A DNA stretch of 64,000 nucleotides, from contig CAJNOL010000017.1 in the NCBI GenBank assembly GCA_905250125.1, positions 310,001 to 374,000 of the forward strand, written 5' to 3'. This document shows positions 24,660 through 38,300 of the stretch, in pieces. Position 1 is the stretch's first letter; every line of letters starts with the position of its first letter. This DNA is from Rotaria sordida. Lineage: Eukaryota; Rotifera; Eurotatoria; Philodinida; Philodinidae. The notes beneath the pieces are model-generated. The model searched no databases and was not told where the DNA came from. It saw only the letters and a program-made list of their open reading frames with translations. The translations under genes were made by a program, and so were the position numbers.

Positions 24660-27600
24660 TAGCCGGAAAAAAAACACACTAAAATCGTTTGTTTATTTAT
24701 AATTATGCCCTATTTTACAAATTGTATCTTTGATGTGCCAAAAAAAAGAAAGAAAAAAACCGACCTGACTAAAGATTTGATTATATGAAAAATATCGATG
24801 TAAGCTACTACCGTCGTGATATGATTTCTTATCATTAAATTCATTTCAAAATTTCTTACAATTGAGAAAATATTTCAAAACATCAAAAACTTTTCAAGGT
24901 CACCGCTGATAAATGCCTTTGCTTACGTAACTAATCACGAATTGTATAAATAACATACTTATGTTTATCTATAATACTTTAGAAGATACTTAACTCGTTG
25001 TTATTATAGATATTCTACAAATAACGTAATGTCAATATCAAGTTATATAACATTCTGATCGACAGTTTCATTGTGTTATTATAGCTGATTTTAAGTAATA
25101 GGAATACATACGAAGATTATTCAAAAAATTTCGAGACTGATTTTATTTAAAAACAATAAGAAGCACTGCTCCTATAGTACTATTTTCTGTGTGTAGTTCA
25201 TACAGTCCTCGATTTATAGACGTCATAAGCTCTGATCGATTGAGGATTTATGTCCAGATATAGCAATGCGTTTTAGATCATCTCATATACATTGATAGAA
25301 AACCAGAAACTTGAGTAAAACGTTGTATTTTTTATGATGAGCTTCCGTCCAATATTTATGAACGTATGGTAGTAGCTTAAAGTAATGATACTCTATCATC
25401 CAGTATAGTTTTTGAATGGACTGGAAGTTTTAAAGATTGATAAGTAAACATTGATATATGAACCATGTATAAGTTTTGAGGTGCTATTAAATGTGACATT
25501 CATCTTGAATAGGTTTTAGTCATATGTAACTGATTATGTAAAATGATGTCATGCACCATGCATTCGAAATGCTTAAAGTGTCTGCTATTTGCTAAATTGT
25601 GATTTGAAACTCTTTGATGACTAACGAGGGAATCTCCCCAGATGTTACCTTCCGATTTTAGTGAGTTTTTATCTATAGATACTACATGGTGCCCTAGTGA
25701 AATCTCTAAAAGGATTTGGGTTCCTAGGTTTTTCTTCAAAAACTATGAATGCTCTGATTTTGCCTCTATAAGACATAACACACAATATTTAAGATAAGGC
25801 TCGCCAGACCATCAATCAAACCGGCTGGCGTTAAATTTTGTTTTTCCTATCTTTTAGGGGAAATGAAAGATTGTATCAGAAACCCTATAAATCCAATATA
25901 TGAAGTTTTTCTGGAGTATTTATGAAAAATGTCAAAGATCACAATTATCGAATTTTTTTGGTTAGACCATAAAAGTTTTTAAAAAATGATTTTTTACCAT
26001 TTTTATGGGTTTTTTGAGAATTTTTCTGTCTCTGATCGCTCCTTTGAACCAGAAGAGATCTTAAAAGATGCAGAACTTCAAGAGCTTACAGAAACTCGAT
26101 TCACTTTTTTGCAATGCCATAATTCGATGAGATTCAAGGCAAATTACAAGCAAAAGAACAACCATCAAACATGGTCCTCCTTCTTTTGTGGAAGTTCATT
26201 CATTTGCTAAAACTTATTGTAATGAATAGTGGTATACCACATTTTGTAGAAAATTCTTTTCTGTATCTTTTAAGACCTCTTCTGGCTCAAAGGCGTGATC
26301 AGAGAGAGAAAAAAGTCTCAAAAAAACCCATTAAAATGGTAAAAAAATCATTTTTTAAAAACTTATGATCTAACCAAAAAAAATTCGATAATTGTAATCT
26401 TTGACATTTTTCATCAATACTTCAGAAAAACTTCATATATTGAATTTATAAGTTTCCCCATACAATCTTTCATTTGCATTAAAAGATAGAAAAAAAATAT
26501 TTAGCAGCAGCCAGTCTGATTGATGGCCTGACGAATCCTCTCTCAAATATTGTATGTTATGTCTTATAGAGGCAAAATTAAAGTATTCATAATTTTTGAA
26601 GTAAAATCTAGGAACCCAAATCCTTTTTAGAGTTTTCACTAGGGCACTATGTAGTATCTATAGAAAAAAATTCATTAAAATCAGAGAGTAACACCTGGGA
26701 AGGATCTCTCGTAAGCCTCTAACGGTTTTAATATTTGTATCGTCCACATCAACAATTATCGTCCATCTTTAAAAATGTAATTCCGTTCATAAACTGTAGT
26801 GTGTGATGGAGTGTCGACCACCATAAGCTATCATCATACATTCATGAATATTGGATGAGGATTGGTCTTCAAATGCTAAAAAACTTTATCATTGAAGGAT
26901 GCTCAAATTTTAAAATTTTCTACCAGTGTATATGGAATGATCTAAAAAGTATTGTTTTATCTAGACATTAATGCTTAATCAATTAGTGCGCATTAGTTCT
27001 ATAGATCGAGAACTGTATGAACTATACACAGACAACAATAAAATAGTCTGAGAACTTTTTCAACGACTCTCATACTCTTAAATCTAAATGATGAAAGTGC
27101 TCTGATATATCAATCATATCATAAATATCTACTTCGAGGGAGAAACAATAAAAAATTATCAATGTTTTATAAGATGACAATGATTCTGACTTATACTATT
27201 GATGGGATTAAAAAGACTATTTATGATTCAATTCGATTCAACAATGAAGTCTTCATATGTATAGTACAAATAAAAATAATTTCTGTCAATTAATTAGATT
27301 CATTTATTTTCAATATTGTAAGAGAGAATCATCATATGGTCACTAATTAAAAAATGTCAATAGTAGTAATTTTTTATTCTTAAATATCATTTCAATTATT
27401 TAATAAAATAAGAATTGAAGTATGCAAGAAAACTTCTTCTTCAGATTTAAAACAATTTATTTTAGAATATTCTGATATTGATTGTTTATGATGTCATCAA
27501 ATTTAGAAGGATATAATAGAATAACAGATGCATATTTTGTTAATTACTTAATTAAATGTATGAAGAATAGAAAGAAAAAGTTATTAATTAGATTGCGATT

Positions 27601-28805
27601 TATACTAGGAATTCGATGTCAAATAATATAAAAAAATCTTTGAAATAATTTTAATGATCGAATTGTATTAAAGATCTTACATCTATTCATCTTTTGAATA
27701 ATATACTGTAATTTTTTATTTTATGCGATAAATCAAAATAAATCAATTGATTAAAATTCTAAATTTGTTAATTTCGGATCGATATTTTTAAATCTAAACC
27801 ATTAAAGAATTCCTATAGACTATGACGTTTATACTAATTTAATAATGTATAGAACAATTAGTCAAGTTTATGATAAATATTCGAAAATAACTGAGCAAAT
27901 TAACTTTATTGTTCATTGAAACGAATTTATTATGTATTGCCATAATATATGGAATTAATGAGATTCTCATTCAACTAATGAACTTAATTTCCGTTCTATT
28001 GATCGAGCTGAAATTTTCGATATTCATGACTTCTTGTTTAAATTAACTTTTCTTTTGATAGATCACCATGCTTTATCAATCATACCAATACACATCTACA
28101 TGATGAACCTTTTATTTATGTATAGCAATAATCATTTGTATCTTGATCAGATTATTTTTAATATTGATTTAGATCCTTATTCTGTTAATATATTATCCAT
28201 TGAACAAGACCATCGATTACCAGACAACATATGTTCATACATTTCTGATCTTGTCATAAATCAATAACCGATCAACACTATACTCATTTAAAGTTAGTCG
28301 ACAATCTCCTTGTCAATATAGAAATTTGTATAGATGTTGATAACATGTCAAAAACATTACTATACTTCATCGTATTTTACATGGAAAAGTAGATGTCACT
28401 CTTTATAGCAAATATGTTGCTTCTTGTGATGATATAAAAATATCAAAAATAAATAAAAATATTATTATTATTTTGAAATAATACTCACATAGCTACAAAA
28501 TCAAATTTTAAAATTAATCTTGAAAGTAAATATTTCAAAAAAAATAATGTTGACATATAATTTTAATTGGTTACAACAAAACTATCGTACTTAGTCAACG
28601 AACAAGCATGAAAGAGTTAATACAATTGGAAATTAGTTGAACTTATACATAGAAAAACAATCTTCAAAGCATGACCAACTGACATTGTCTATCAATTTGT
28701 TCATCTATTTATTCTCTAGATTATCTGAACAGACATAGATACGTCTGTTTATGTGACATACATCTCTGTTGTATGCCATCCTAAATTTTCAAATATTCTA
28801 CCTTC
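24660..28805. other. Intergenic, mostly a large palindrome
   Basis: A 4.1-kb gap between GATAD2 and the kinase gene. Its middle is the inverted repeat at 25120-27070. The rest (27070-28800) is AT-rich with isolated short frames (for example 28034-28267) that have no recognisable motif. The kinase promoter must lie near 28800. Confidence 0.5.
25120..27070. repeat. 1.9-kb imperfect palindrome (fold-back element)
   Basis: Two arms of about 900 bp are inverted around a centre near 26150. Outer pairing is TGTAGTTCATACAGTCCTCG (about 25193) against the reverse complement of CGAGAACTGTATGAACTATA (about 27006). Middle pairing is TACTACATGGTGCCCTAGTG (about 25680) against CACTAGGGCACTATGTAGTA (about 26637). 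Inner pairing is CCAGAAGAGATCTTAAAAGA against TCTTTTAAGACCTCTTCTGG. Arms have diverged by scattered substitutions and small indels. No transposase-like frame is present. Confidence 0.85.
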
Positions 28806-31750
28806 ATGGGAAATCGATTTGCAAGTTCGCGTCAAAAAACGCGTAGTAACGGTTATAAATATCAAAATAATTATTATAATAATGGAGTAATAACAAGTAA
28901 AAGTACTGATGAATATACTCTTAATCCACGATCACATACTTCACATTCAAATGGTTATATTCCACAGCAAAATCGTCTATATTCAAATAATTATGGACAA
29001 CAAAATGGAGCATATTTAATGACTAATACACAAACTCAATATCCACTAACTCCAGCACAGCATCAGAATAATAATAATAATAATATAAATACAAAATCAA
29101 ATTCAAGTAAAATTATTTTTATTAGTTTATTTTCTTTTTTTTTAAATTGAATTCTTGCTGTTAGATAAACTAATTTATGTGGCAAATTATGATTTTAATG
29201 GAACATCAACATCTGGTGAATTAAGTTTTGTCAAAGGCGATGGATTAGAAATTCTTGATAAATATACGTAAGTTAGTCTAAATATTAAATTTATCCTCAC
29301 AAATTTACAATTAAACTAGATTCAACAATATAATAAAATCTCTTGATTGGATTGATAGATCATTTTTAAACAACTTTTAGAGAAATTTCGAAAACTTTTT
29401 TGTTTTCATATAGTTATAATGACTGGTGGCAAGCGAAAAATGTACGAACAAAACGAATTGGTTATGTTCCAGCTAATTATATATCAGCGATAAATGATTT
29501 AACAGCATATGAGTAAGTCATTACATTTAAAAATATCATGTATAGTATGAAAACAAAATCTAGATGGTTTTTTGCCGAAACAAATCGTCGTGATGCTGAA
29601 CGATTTCTTGAACAACCACATCATGGTAAAGGAACATTTTTAATTCGACCATCGGATACAAATCCAGGTATTGTTAATAGATTTAATTATTTTCAATATA
29701 TTTTCTTTTTCCAAAAAACAAAAGGTCAAGAATCATTATCTGTTCTGGATTTAAATAAAGATAAACATTTTCATGTTAAACATTATCGTATACGTCGAAC
29801 AAATCAAGGAATGTATTATATTAGTAGTAGAGTAACATTTCCAACTTTAAAAGAACTTGTTGATCATTATCGAAGTAAAGAAATAAAGATTAATTTATAT
29901 ATATATATATATATATATAGAAATTTTTTTACTTTCAAGTAAATGTTGATGGTCTTTGTTGTTTATTAACACGTCCATGTCGAAAAATAGAACCAACTGT
30001 ACCAGCTGATCGACATGGTTTATTAGAATTAGATCGTTCTCAACTTTCACGTACTGAATTAATTGGAAAAGGAAATTATGGTGAAGTTTATCGAGGTAAA
30101 TATGGTCAACGTGATGTTGCTATTAAATGTATGAAAACTGATGCAAGAAATCGAATTTATAATGTTGATGCATTTCTTGATGAAGCGAAAAAAATGAAAG
30201 ATCTTATACATAAAAATATTGTTTGTTTATATGGTGTTTGTACACAAGAAGAACCAATATTTATTGTAACAGAATTTTTAATAAATGGTTGTTTACTTAA
30301 TTATTTACGTGATGGACTAGGAAAAAATTTAAAATTTAAAACAATATTAGATTTTGCTGCACAAGTAATAATATATATAAAATTTCGATTTAGAAACAAA
30401 TGAAAAAAAAAAAACTAATTACATTAATTTTGTTTTTATATTTAGATTGCTAATGGTATGGCGTATATTGAAAAAAAAGGTTATGTTCATTGTGATCTTG
30501 CTGGTATGTTTTCGAAATTTATTATAGAAAATATTATTTAAAATCCAAAAAAAAACACAATTTAGTTCGAGTTTGTTTTTGTTTCATGAGCTTAAATAAT
30601 TCAACTAATGAGAACCAACATACATGAACAAGACAAAAATAATCCGTATTCTTAGAGTTTTTACCATTAGATCAATACAAGAGAAAATAATATTATTGTA
30701 TTCGAAGGTCGAACACTTAACGGGTGTAATTTTTCAAAAATCCATGATTAATATAGTTTGATTATTCAAGCATTTAGGCGCGTTACCTTCAAAAATGTTG
30801 ACAATATGATTTTGAAGGTTTTGCCTCTGGAGAAAATAGTTTTTTTTTGCGCAAGACTTTATTTAAAAATAAAATCATGTTTCGTAAGAAAATCTATTTT
30901 TAAGAATAAAACATGGTCAAGTAGTCTACAGTTTATGCAATCCAGATTAAAGAATTATTGTGCGGATTTGACGATGAGATCTTCTTTTAACTCACATTGA
31001 TGTACGTCTAGTCACTGTATGACATTCTAAGCATAACAAATAATTTTATTAGATTGTAAGGACATTTTTTAATAGAAATCTGGAAAATATTTACGTTTGT
31101 CATGGTCTCGAAGCATATTGCAGAATATTCTATTTTACTCTACATTAACTTTTTTTTCATGACAAGACACCATAATCTAAAGAAGACTGTGTAAAAATTT
31201 TTTGATTCATCATATCAATACTTTCATTATCATAAATTGTTGTTCTTTTTTTAGCTCGAAATATTCTGGTTGGTGAAGTAGATGTAGTTAAAATAGCAGA
31301 TTTCGGTTTAGCAAAACATCTTCAAGGTGGCCGTTTAATGGTCGATCGTGAATCTCAATTTCCAATAAAATGGACAGCACCAGAAGCAGCAACAAAAAAA
31401 GAATATACACATAAATCTGATGTATGGAGTTTTGGTATTCTTCTTTATGAATTAATAACACATGGTTCAAATCCATATCCTGGCATGTCGAATAATGAAG
31501 CATTACAATCAGTACTGAAAGGTTATCGAATGCCAAAAGTAAATGTTTTTTTTTGTTTTGTCTATTTTCATAATTTAATAATTATTTATTAATTTAGCCA
31601 AACGATTGTCATGAACTTTATTATCAAATTATGTATTCTTGCTGGCAAGATGATCCAAATAATCGTCCAACATTTGAAACACTTTATATGCGTTTCGATG
31701 AATTTATGATTCAGGCTGAGCCAAGCTATCGAGAAGTAAATTATTTATAA
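28806..31750 (+). CDS. Src42A/FRK-like tyrosine kinase, HCD variant
   Basis: Nine exons (28806-29106, 29165-29267, 29414-29512, 29546-29667, 29725-29874, 29940-30364, 30446-30503, 31255-31538, 31598-31750) give 564 residues. MGNRFASS is a likely N-myristoylation site. SH3 (about 102-160, [16 protein letters not shown]), SH2 (about 175-268, FLIRPSD with its phosphotyrosine-binding Arg) and kinase (about 295-545) follow. Seen in the kinase: GKGNYGEVY loop, catalytic Lys321, alpha-C Glu in [11 protein letters not shown] 435-437, and PIKWTAPEA. Oddities: the catalytic loop reads HCDLAARN (Cys416 for the usual Arg), and the activation-loop Tyr position is Leu447. The tail PSYREVNYL keeps an inhibitory-type Tyr558 and the usual tail length without further splicing. 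LAARN and PYPGMSN point to the Src42A/FRK branch. A 751-bp intron splits the catalytic loop. Confidence 0.93.
29898..29919. repeat. TA dinucleotide repeat in kinase intron 5
   Basis: A short (TA)n run. Similar runs occur at 34793-34818, 50216-50241 and 63239-63258, all in introns or repeat elements. Confidence 0.8.
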
Positions 31751-32369
31751 TCATTCTTTTTATTTGATAATTTACAAGAAATTTGTTTTTTCTTTTTCTA
31801 ATTTAGACGTGATTTATCTTCGTTGACAACTGATCTTTCCGCACTTGATCAGATACATTTCTAAAATAAAGCCGATAGCTTATTTATATTGCCTTATAAA
31901 CGAGTTTTCTTTTTCTATAATTATTCTTGTTCTTACAAGTATCTAAATAACAATTTTTTCTTTCTGTTTTAATTACTTGCACACTTCCATCTTATTATTT
32001 TTTTTATATCAACAGTGAAAATCTTCTTGGTCTATATATCTTCACGCTCTTTTTCTTTTTACTACTTCGCAAATCTATTTCTTTTTGGATCTCGAACAGT
32101 CTATTGATGTTAAAAGAAAGAGAAAAAGACAAATGTGAATTTCTTTTTTAATAATTCGATGGAAAATAATCGAGTTTCCACACGCACATACCTGCTTTTT
32201 TTTATCTTTCTTTTTTTTTATTTATGTATATGTCTTGAATTCAAAAAATAAATAAATAAATTGTGTGCAATCGTTCGAGATATGTTTATATAGAGATGAA
32301 AATAATAATAAAAAAAAAAAACAAATTCTCAATCAATTTGATTGTTTTTTGTTTTTTTTTACAGATATA
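31751..32369. other. Kinase 3' UTR and DIS3 5' region
   Basis: 620 bp between the kinase stop and the DIS3 start. T-rich tracts follow the kinase gene. A pyrimidine tract ending TTTACAG at 32364 sits just before the DIS3 ATG and looks like an acceptor for a 5'-UTR intron. Confidence 0.45.
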
Positions 32370-35300
32370 ATGATTGATGATACACGTCGTTTAAATTCAT
32401 TCTTACGTAAAACACGTCGTGGTCATGTTTTAAAAATAACACATGAATTATATTTACGTACGGATATCACATGTGGATCAAATGCATGTCAACAATGTAT
32501 AATTGGTCAAACGACTCTACTTGATAAACATATGAAAAATGGAAATAATCTTATTTCGACTGGACATTATTTACTCGTCGATACAAATATTGTTTTACAA
32601 CAAGTAAAAAAAAAGAGAAACATTTTATATGAATTAAGAGAAGAAAGTCTTTTTTTTTTAGGTTGATGTTCTTGAAGATCCATTATTGACTAATGTAATT
32701 GTACCACAAATTGTACTTGATGAAGTGAGATGAAAGAAAATACTTATGATTATCAAAGTCTTTTATTTGATTTTGTAATTTTGATAATAGGTACGACATA
32801 AAAGTTTAGCTATTTATAAACGAATAAGAAGTATAATAGCAATTCCAGAAAGAAAATTTTTTGTTTTTATTAATGAATTTAATAAGTATGTATTTAATGA
32901 ATATGAAAATATTGTTGTTAATATTTATTTAATAGAAATACATTTGTTTTACGTAAACCTGGCGAAAGTCCAAATGATCGAAATGATAGAGCAATTAGAA
33001 AAATTGCACAATTTTATAATGAACATTTAAAACAACAAAGTAAGGAAAGAAAAAAACAATTATTATTATTTGATTTATTAAAAATACATTTGTCATATAA
33101 ATTTGAGATCGATGAAGATTGAATTGAAAAAGCAATTAAATGAAAAAAATTTTAAACTGTATATGATGAATACTTTTAGCATATCTTGTAGGTAGCAAGA
33201 TTTACAAATCAAATTTCGTTCAAAAAAAAAAAGAAATAATACGAAATTGTACATCAATTTTTATATATCAGTTTGATCCGTTACGTATTATATTGGATCG
33301 AAATTCTTTCTCATCTTATATGTTATCAGTATAGATGATATAAACTAATTTATAACATTCATAAGTTCAAATGAGTTAGTTTCATCTAGCTTGTATCACT
33401 TGATTCAAAAGAAAAAAATACCGGTGGTTATTAACGAACCAAGCAATTCACTGTGACAGTAATTTCGATTTTCATATAATTTACTAGTACAGTATTTTTT
33501 ATATATTACAATCATTAAATAAAAATGCTTGCATAATTATTTTTTTCTATTTATAACTACGTATGGCAAATAACAGAAAAGCAAAAAGTACCTATAGTAA
33601 ACGAGTAGTCATATGAGTACAAATTTTTTTTTTATCGTCGATGATCTAATAAATTTCAATGATTTTGATATTGATTGTATCTTTGAAAAGAAAATAATAC
33701 TTCGAAAATTGAAATTCTATCATCTAATATATCCATTATGAACATTAACTTTCATCTATATAAAGAAAAGAAATAAAAGCTTACTACATATGTATAATTC
33801 AATTTGATTGTAATGATGAATATATATATATATATGTCATGAAATTTTTTTAATAAATGATTTAAATTTAAAATAATAGTTCTAAGAAATTATATTTATA
33901 CTTTTTTTTTAGTTTCTATTGTTCTTCTCACTGATGATATAGCAAATCGTGATCTTGCTCGACAAGAAGGTTTAATTGCTTTTTCTCGTATGTTAATAAA
34001 TAAAATTTTTTGATATGAGATAGAATATTATGAATTTTTAGTTAAGGAATATATATCAACATTTAATCGTCCAGAATTATTAGATCGTCTTGTTTTAAAA
34101 GAAGAATCATTTGATTTAGAAAAAGATCTTGGTAAACGAAAAGAAGTATGAATTTTAAAAAACGATTGTTAAATTCTTATCTGACTTCTTTCGATTTCAA
34201 AAAAAAAAATAGATTATTTTTCCTGAACATGTATCTGTATCTGAAGTTCAACGTGGTATAAAATCTGGTAAATATTTACAAGGTACATTTCAAGCAAGTC
34301 GAGAAAATTATCTTGAAGCTAATGTATTTGTTCAAGATTCAGAAAAATATAATCAAGTAAAATGAAAAATAATTATTTATTTGAAAAAGATTTCGTTTTT
34401 TTTTTATTCTCATTTATTAAGCTTTTTGTCCAAGGTTATCGAAATTTAAATCGTGCTGTTCATGATGATATTGTTGCGGTTGAAGTTTTACCTGAACAAG
34501 AATGGGCAATACCATTTAGTTTAGTTATTGATGATAAAGATGATGATCAAGGAGATTTAGTTATTGAACAAGTAAATTCATTTATCTTATTAAAGAATTC
34601 TGTCGGATAAGATGATTATATTTGCATCAAGTTTTAACGATCTGAGAAACCATATATCGGATAAGCGATTTTATAGTAATCGTGGGTAATATGACCTAAT
34701 TTTATGACTCAGTATGTCTCCAAACCAATGTATATAAAATTTTGTGTGAGGTTAATTCAATAATAACAAGCTCATCATGTCCTATCATTTGATATATATA
34801 TATATATATATATATATGCATCTTTCAAGAACGGCAAAAAAATTTTTGCTTTTACACTCCTGAAGGAGGGTATGTGGATATGCAAAATTTTTAATTCTCT
34901 TAAGACAGCGAACATATATTGAATTTGGTAGAGCTTCAGACTTTTATCATATCCGACTACTCAGAACCTAAATTCGTAAGAAACAAAATAAAATAAAAAC
35001 TAATCTTTGTAATAGTATATTCTCCAGGAGTCTGAAAGCGAAATTTTTTTCCCCGTTTTTGAAAGATCCATACTTGTCAAATGGTAGAACATGATGAGTT
35101 TACTGTTAATAGATAGAACCTTTTTTATTGCTTTTGCACCGATGGATAGTATCGCAGAATTTAAAACATCATAAAAGTCAAAATATGCTTTAACTGGCAT
35201 ATGACTTCTCAAAACGTTGAAACTTGATAAAAACGCAATTTCCAATATACCATTCGATGTGTCATGAGTTGCTCTACGGAATGGCATAGAGGACTTTTTA

Positions 35301-38300
35301 AATGAAGTATGATCGTCGTATCCGACATCGCCCTTCAATGGTAGTTTTTATTTTTTTGTTTAACTTCGATTTTCTAGGAAGAAACAGGTCTTGTTGTTCA
35401 AGGTGTGTCATCAAAACGAACTTCATCTTGCCGTATTGTTGCAATAATTAAACGAAATTGGAGACAATATTGTGGAATTTTACAAGAATCTTTACCTGGT
35501 GTAAGATTTTTTTTCTCTCCTTCGTTAATTTATTAACTGAAAACAATTTATTCTTATAGGCAAGATTTCATTTATTTTTACCACATGAAAGACGTATACC
35601 AAAAATTCGTATTGAAAGTCGTCAAGCTGAAGAATTAAAAAATAGTCGAGTTATGGTACAAATTGATCATTGGCCACGTTCATCTAGATATCCACATGTG
35701 AATATCTTAATTAATAAAAGAACAATAGATTGTTGAATATTTATGTTATTTTTCTTTTTTTGAAAGGGTCATTTTATTAAAACACTTGGTAAACTTGGTG
35801 ATAAAGAAACAGAAAATGAAGTTATTTTAGCTGAACATGATATTCTACATCACGAATTTCCTGAAGCAGTACTTGATTGTTTACCAAAATTACCATGGAC
35901 AATTACCGAAGAAGTTCGTTTATTAGTTATTTACTTTTATTTTAAATTCTTTCTTTCTTTTGTTTTTAAATATTCAAAGGATCTTGCTAATCGTGTTGAT
36001 TTACGTGATTTTTGTATTGTTAGTATTGATCCACCTGGTTGTACTGATATTGATGATGCTCTACATTGTCGTTCACTTGAAAATGGAAACTTTGAAGTAA
36101 GAATCAAAGAAAAAAAAAAACATTGATGTCTTTTTTTTTTTGAAATTCTAGTGTGGTGTTCATATTGCTGATGTAACACATTTTGTACGACCAAATACAG
36201 CTTTAGATTTAGAAGCACGTGAACGTGGTACAACAGTTTATTTAACTGATCGACGTATTGATATGTTACCAGTACTACTTAGTGGAAATCTTTGTTCTTT
36301 ACGTGGTGGTGAAGAACGGTAAGTTAATAAAAATATTCGAAGTTTTTTTTTCAGAGAAAATTTCTTATCGAAGTAAGACAAATTTCTCATCGCAATAGAA
36401 GCCCTAGGAAGAAAATTTTCTATTTCGAGAAGTGGTTTAGTTTGCATATGTTCAATTAATATCAGAAAGAGTGATGAACAGAATTGAATTGTTCAAGTAA
36501 CATATTTCTTTTTTTTTAACTTCAATTAAGTCATTGATCAAAATAAATCTGCATACGATAATTGAGTCTTAAATCTTTATCTTTGAATTGAATACTACAG
36601 TTCTGGCTAAAAATTATCCGATCACCAGTTCTAATGATATTACTTGACCTCTATAGGCTTTTGAGAAAAGAAAATCCGATGTGACTACATACATTCTAGT
36701 ATGTTTTTTTATTCAAATATGGAATCGAATTTTCTCGACGCTGCTGCCAAGCTGAAGAAAACAAATCTGTATTAAAATTTTTGATCAAAAATATTGTATC
36801 ACTACTATATTTTCATTATTAGTGGGTAAGAAAGATGTTAATTTTATTTGAAAATCATACAGATGGATAGAGAAGTTCCTTCTGCACGTTTTCATAAAAG
36901 AAAAGCTTGAAAGTTTTACCTAAGTTCGATATATTAGATGTAAACTTTGAAATATAGATAGTGCTGATTTTTGGACAACGAATTCGACTAGACAATGCTT
37001 TTTAAGACAAAATGAGATGTTCGAAAGTTCGATGTATCATTCCGTTTCAGTTTACACGAAGAAAACAAAACACAGCAAACGGCTTAAAACCAAATATTTC
37101 TCTGTAACAGAACAATGCACAGAACTTGCGAACATCTTATTTTGTTGTAAAAAGCGTTTTCTATTTGAATTCGTTATCCAAATTTGCATGCAAAATATTG
37201 AATATGGGTGATATTTTCAAGCTTTTCTTTTATTAAAACATTCAGAATGACAGAGAACGATCAAATTATATCAATCAAACTCAATGTTTTATTCACTGTG
37301 AAGGCTAAGGATACAGTGCGCCTCCGAGGATTGGGTTGGTGGTTATTGTAGCATGTTCTATGTGTCTATGCCTTTAAAAATAGGTGTTTACCTTTCAGGA
37401 GTTTTAAAATATCAGCTTTTATTTTTAGTATAGCTCAATTACTCATTTGATTATGTATTTTTTTTTGTTTAGTTTTGCATTTTCTGTCCGATGGGAAATA
37501 ACACCAGATGCAAAAATAGTTAACACAATATTTCATAAGTCAATTATCAAAAGTAGAGTATGTATTTCTTTTAATTATTATTTTTATAATTATTTTATAA
37601 ATACAAAAAAATAAATAGTCTGCAATGACATATGAACAAGCTCAAGCAATAAAAGATGATTCTGGAATAAATGATGAAATAGCTCGTAGTTTACGACGTC
37701 TTCATTCAATTGCTGCACAATTACGTCAAAAACGTCTTGATAAAGGTGCATTAGTACTTGAATCATCAGAAGTTCGATTTCAACTTGATACAGAAACACA
37801 TGATCCACTTAATGTAATAAATAAAGAATTAAGGTAATTTGAAATGTTTGTTTTCAAAACATTTTTTTGTTTGTTTGTTTAAATAGAGAAACAAATTGGC
37901 TTGTTGAAGAATTTATGCTTTTAGCAAATATAAGTGTTGCTGAAAAGATTTATGAATTATTTCCTGATTGTGCATGTTTACGTAAACATCCTGCACCACC
38001 AATTTCAAATTTCGATCCACTTGTTAAAGCAGCTGAAACAAAAGTAAATTATTCTAATATAAATATATTAAAATAAATAATCTTTTTTTTTTCTTTTCAA
38101 AGGGTTTTCAAGTAAAAGCTAATACAGGAAAAGAATTAGCTGATTCTCTTGATCAAGCAATTCTATCTGCTCATCCATATTTTAATACAATGCTTCGTAT
38201 GCTTGCAACACGTTGTATGATGCAAGCTGTTTATTTTTGTAGTGGATTTGAATCAGATATAAAAAGTTTTGAACATTATGGTTTAGCTACACCAATTTAT

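Noticed and set aside
30504-31254. Fold-back element in the long kinase intron 7
   Set aside because: I looked for inverted arms because the intron is 751 bp, but no convincing pairing was found. The same holds for DIS3 introns 4 and 19.
35000-35338. Minus-strand 112-residue open frame
   Set aside because: It lies in the right arm of the fold-back element in DIS3 intron 8 and has no recognisable motif.
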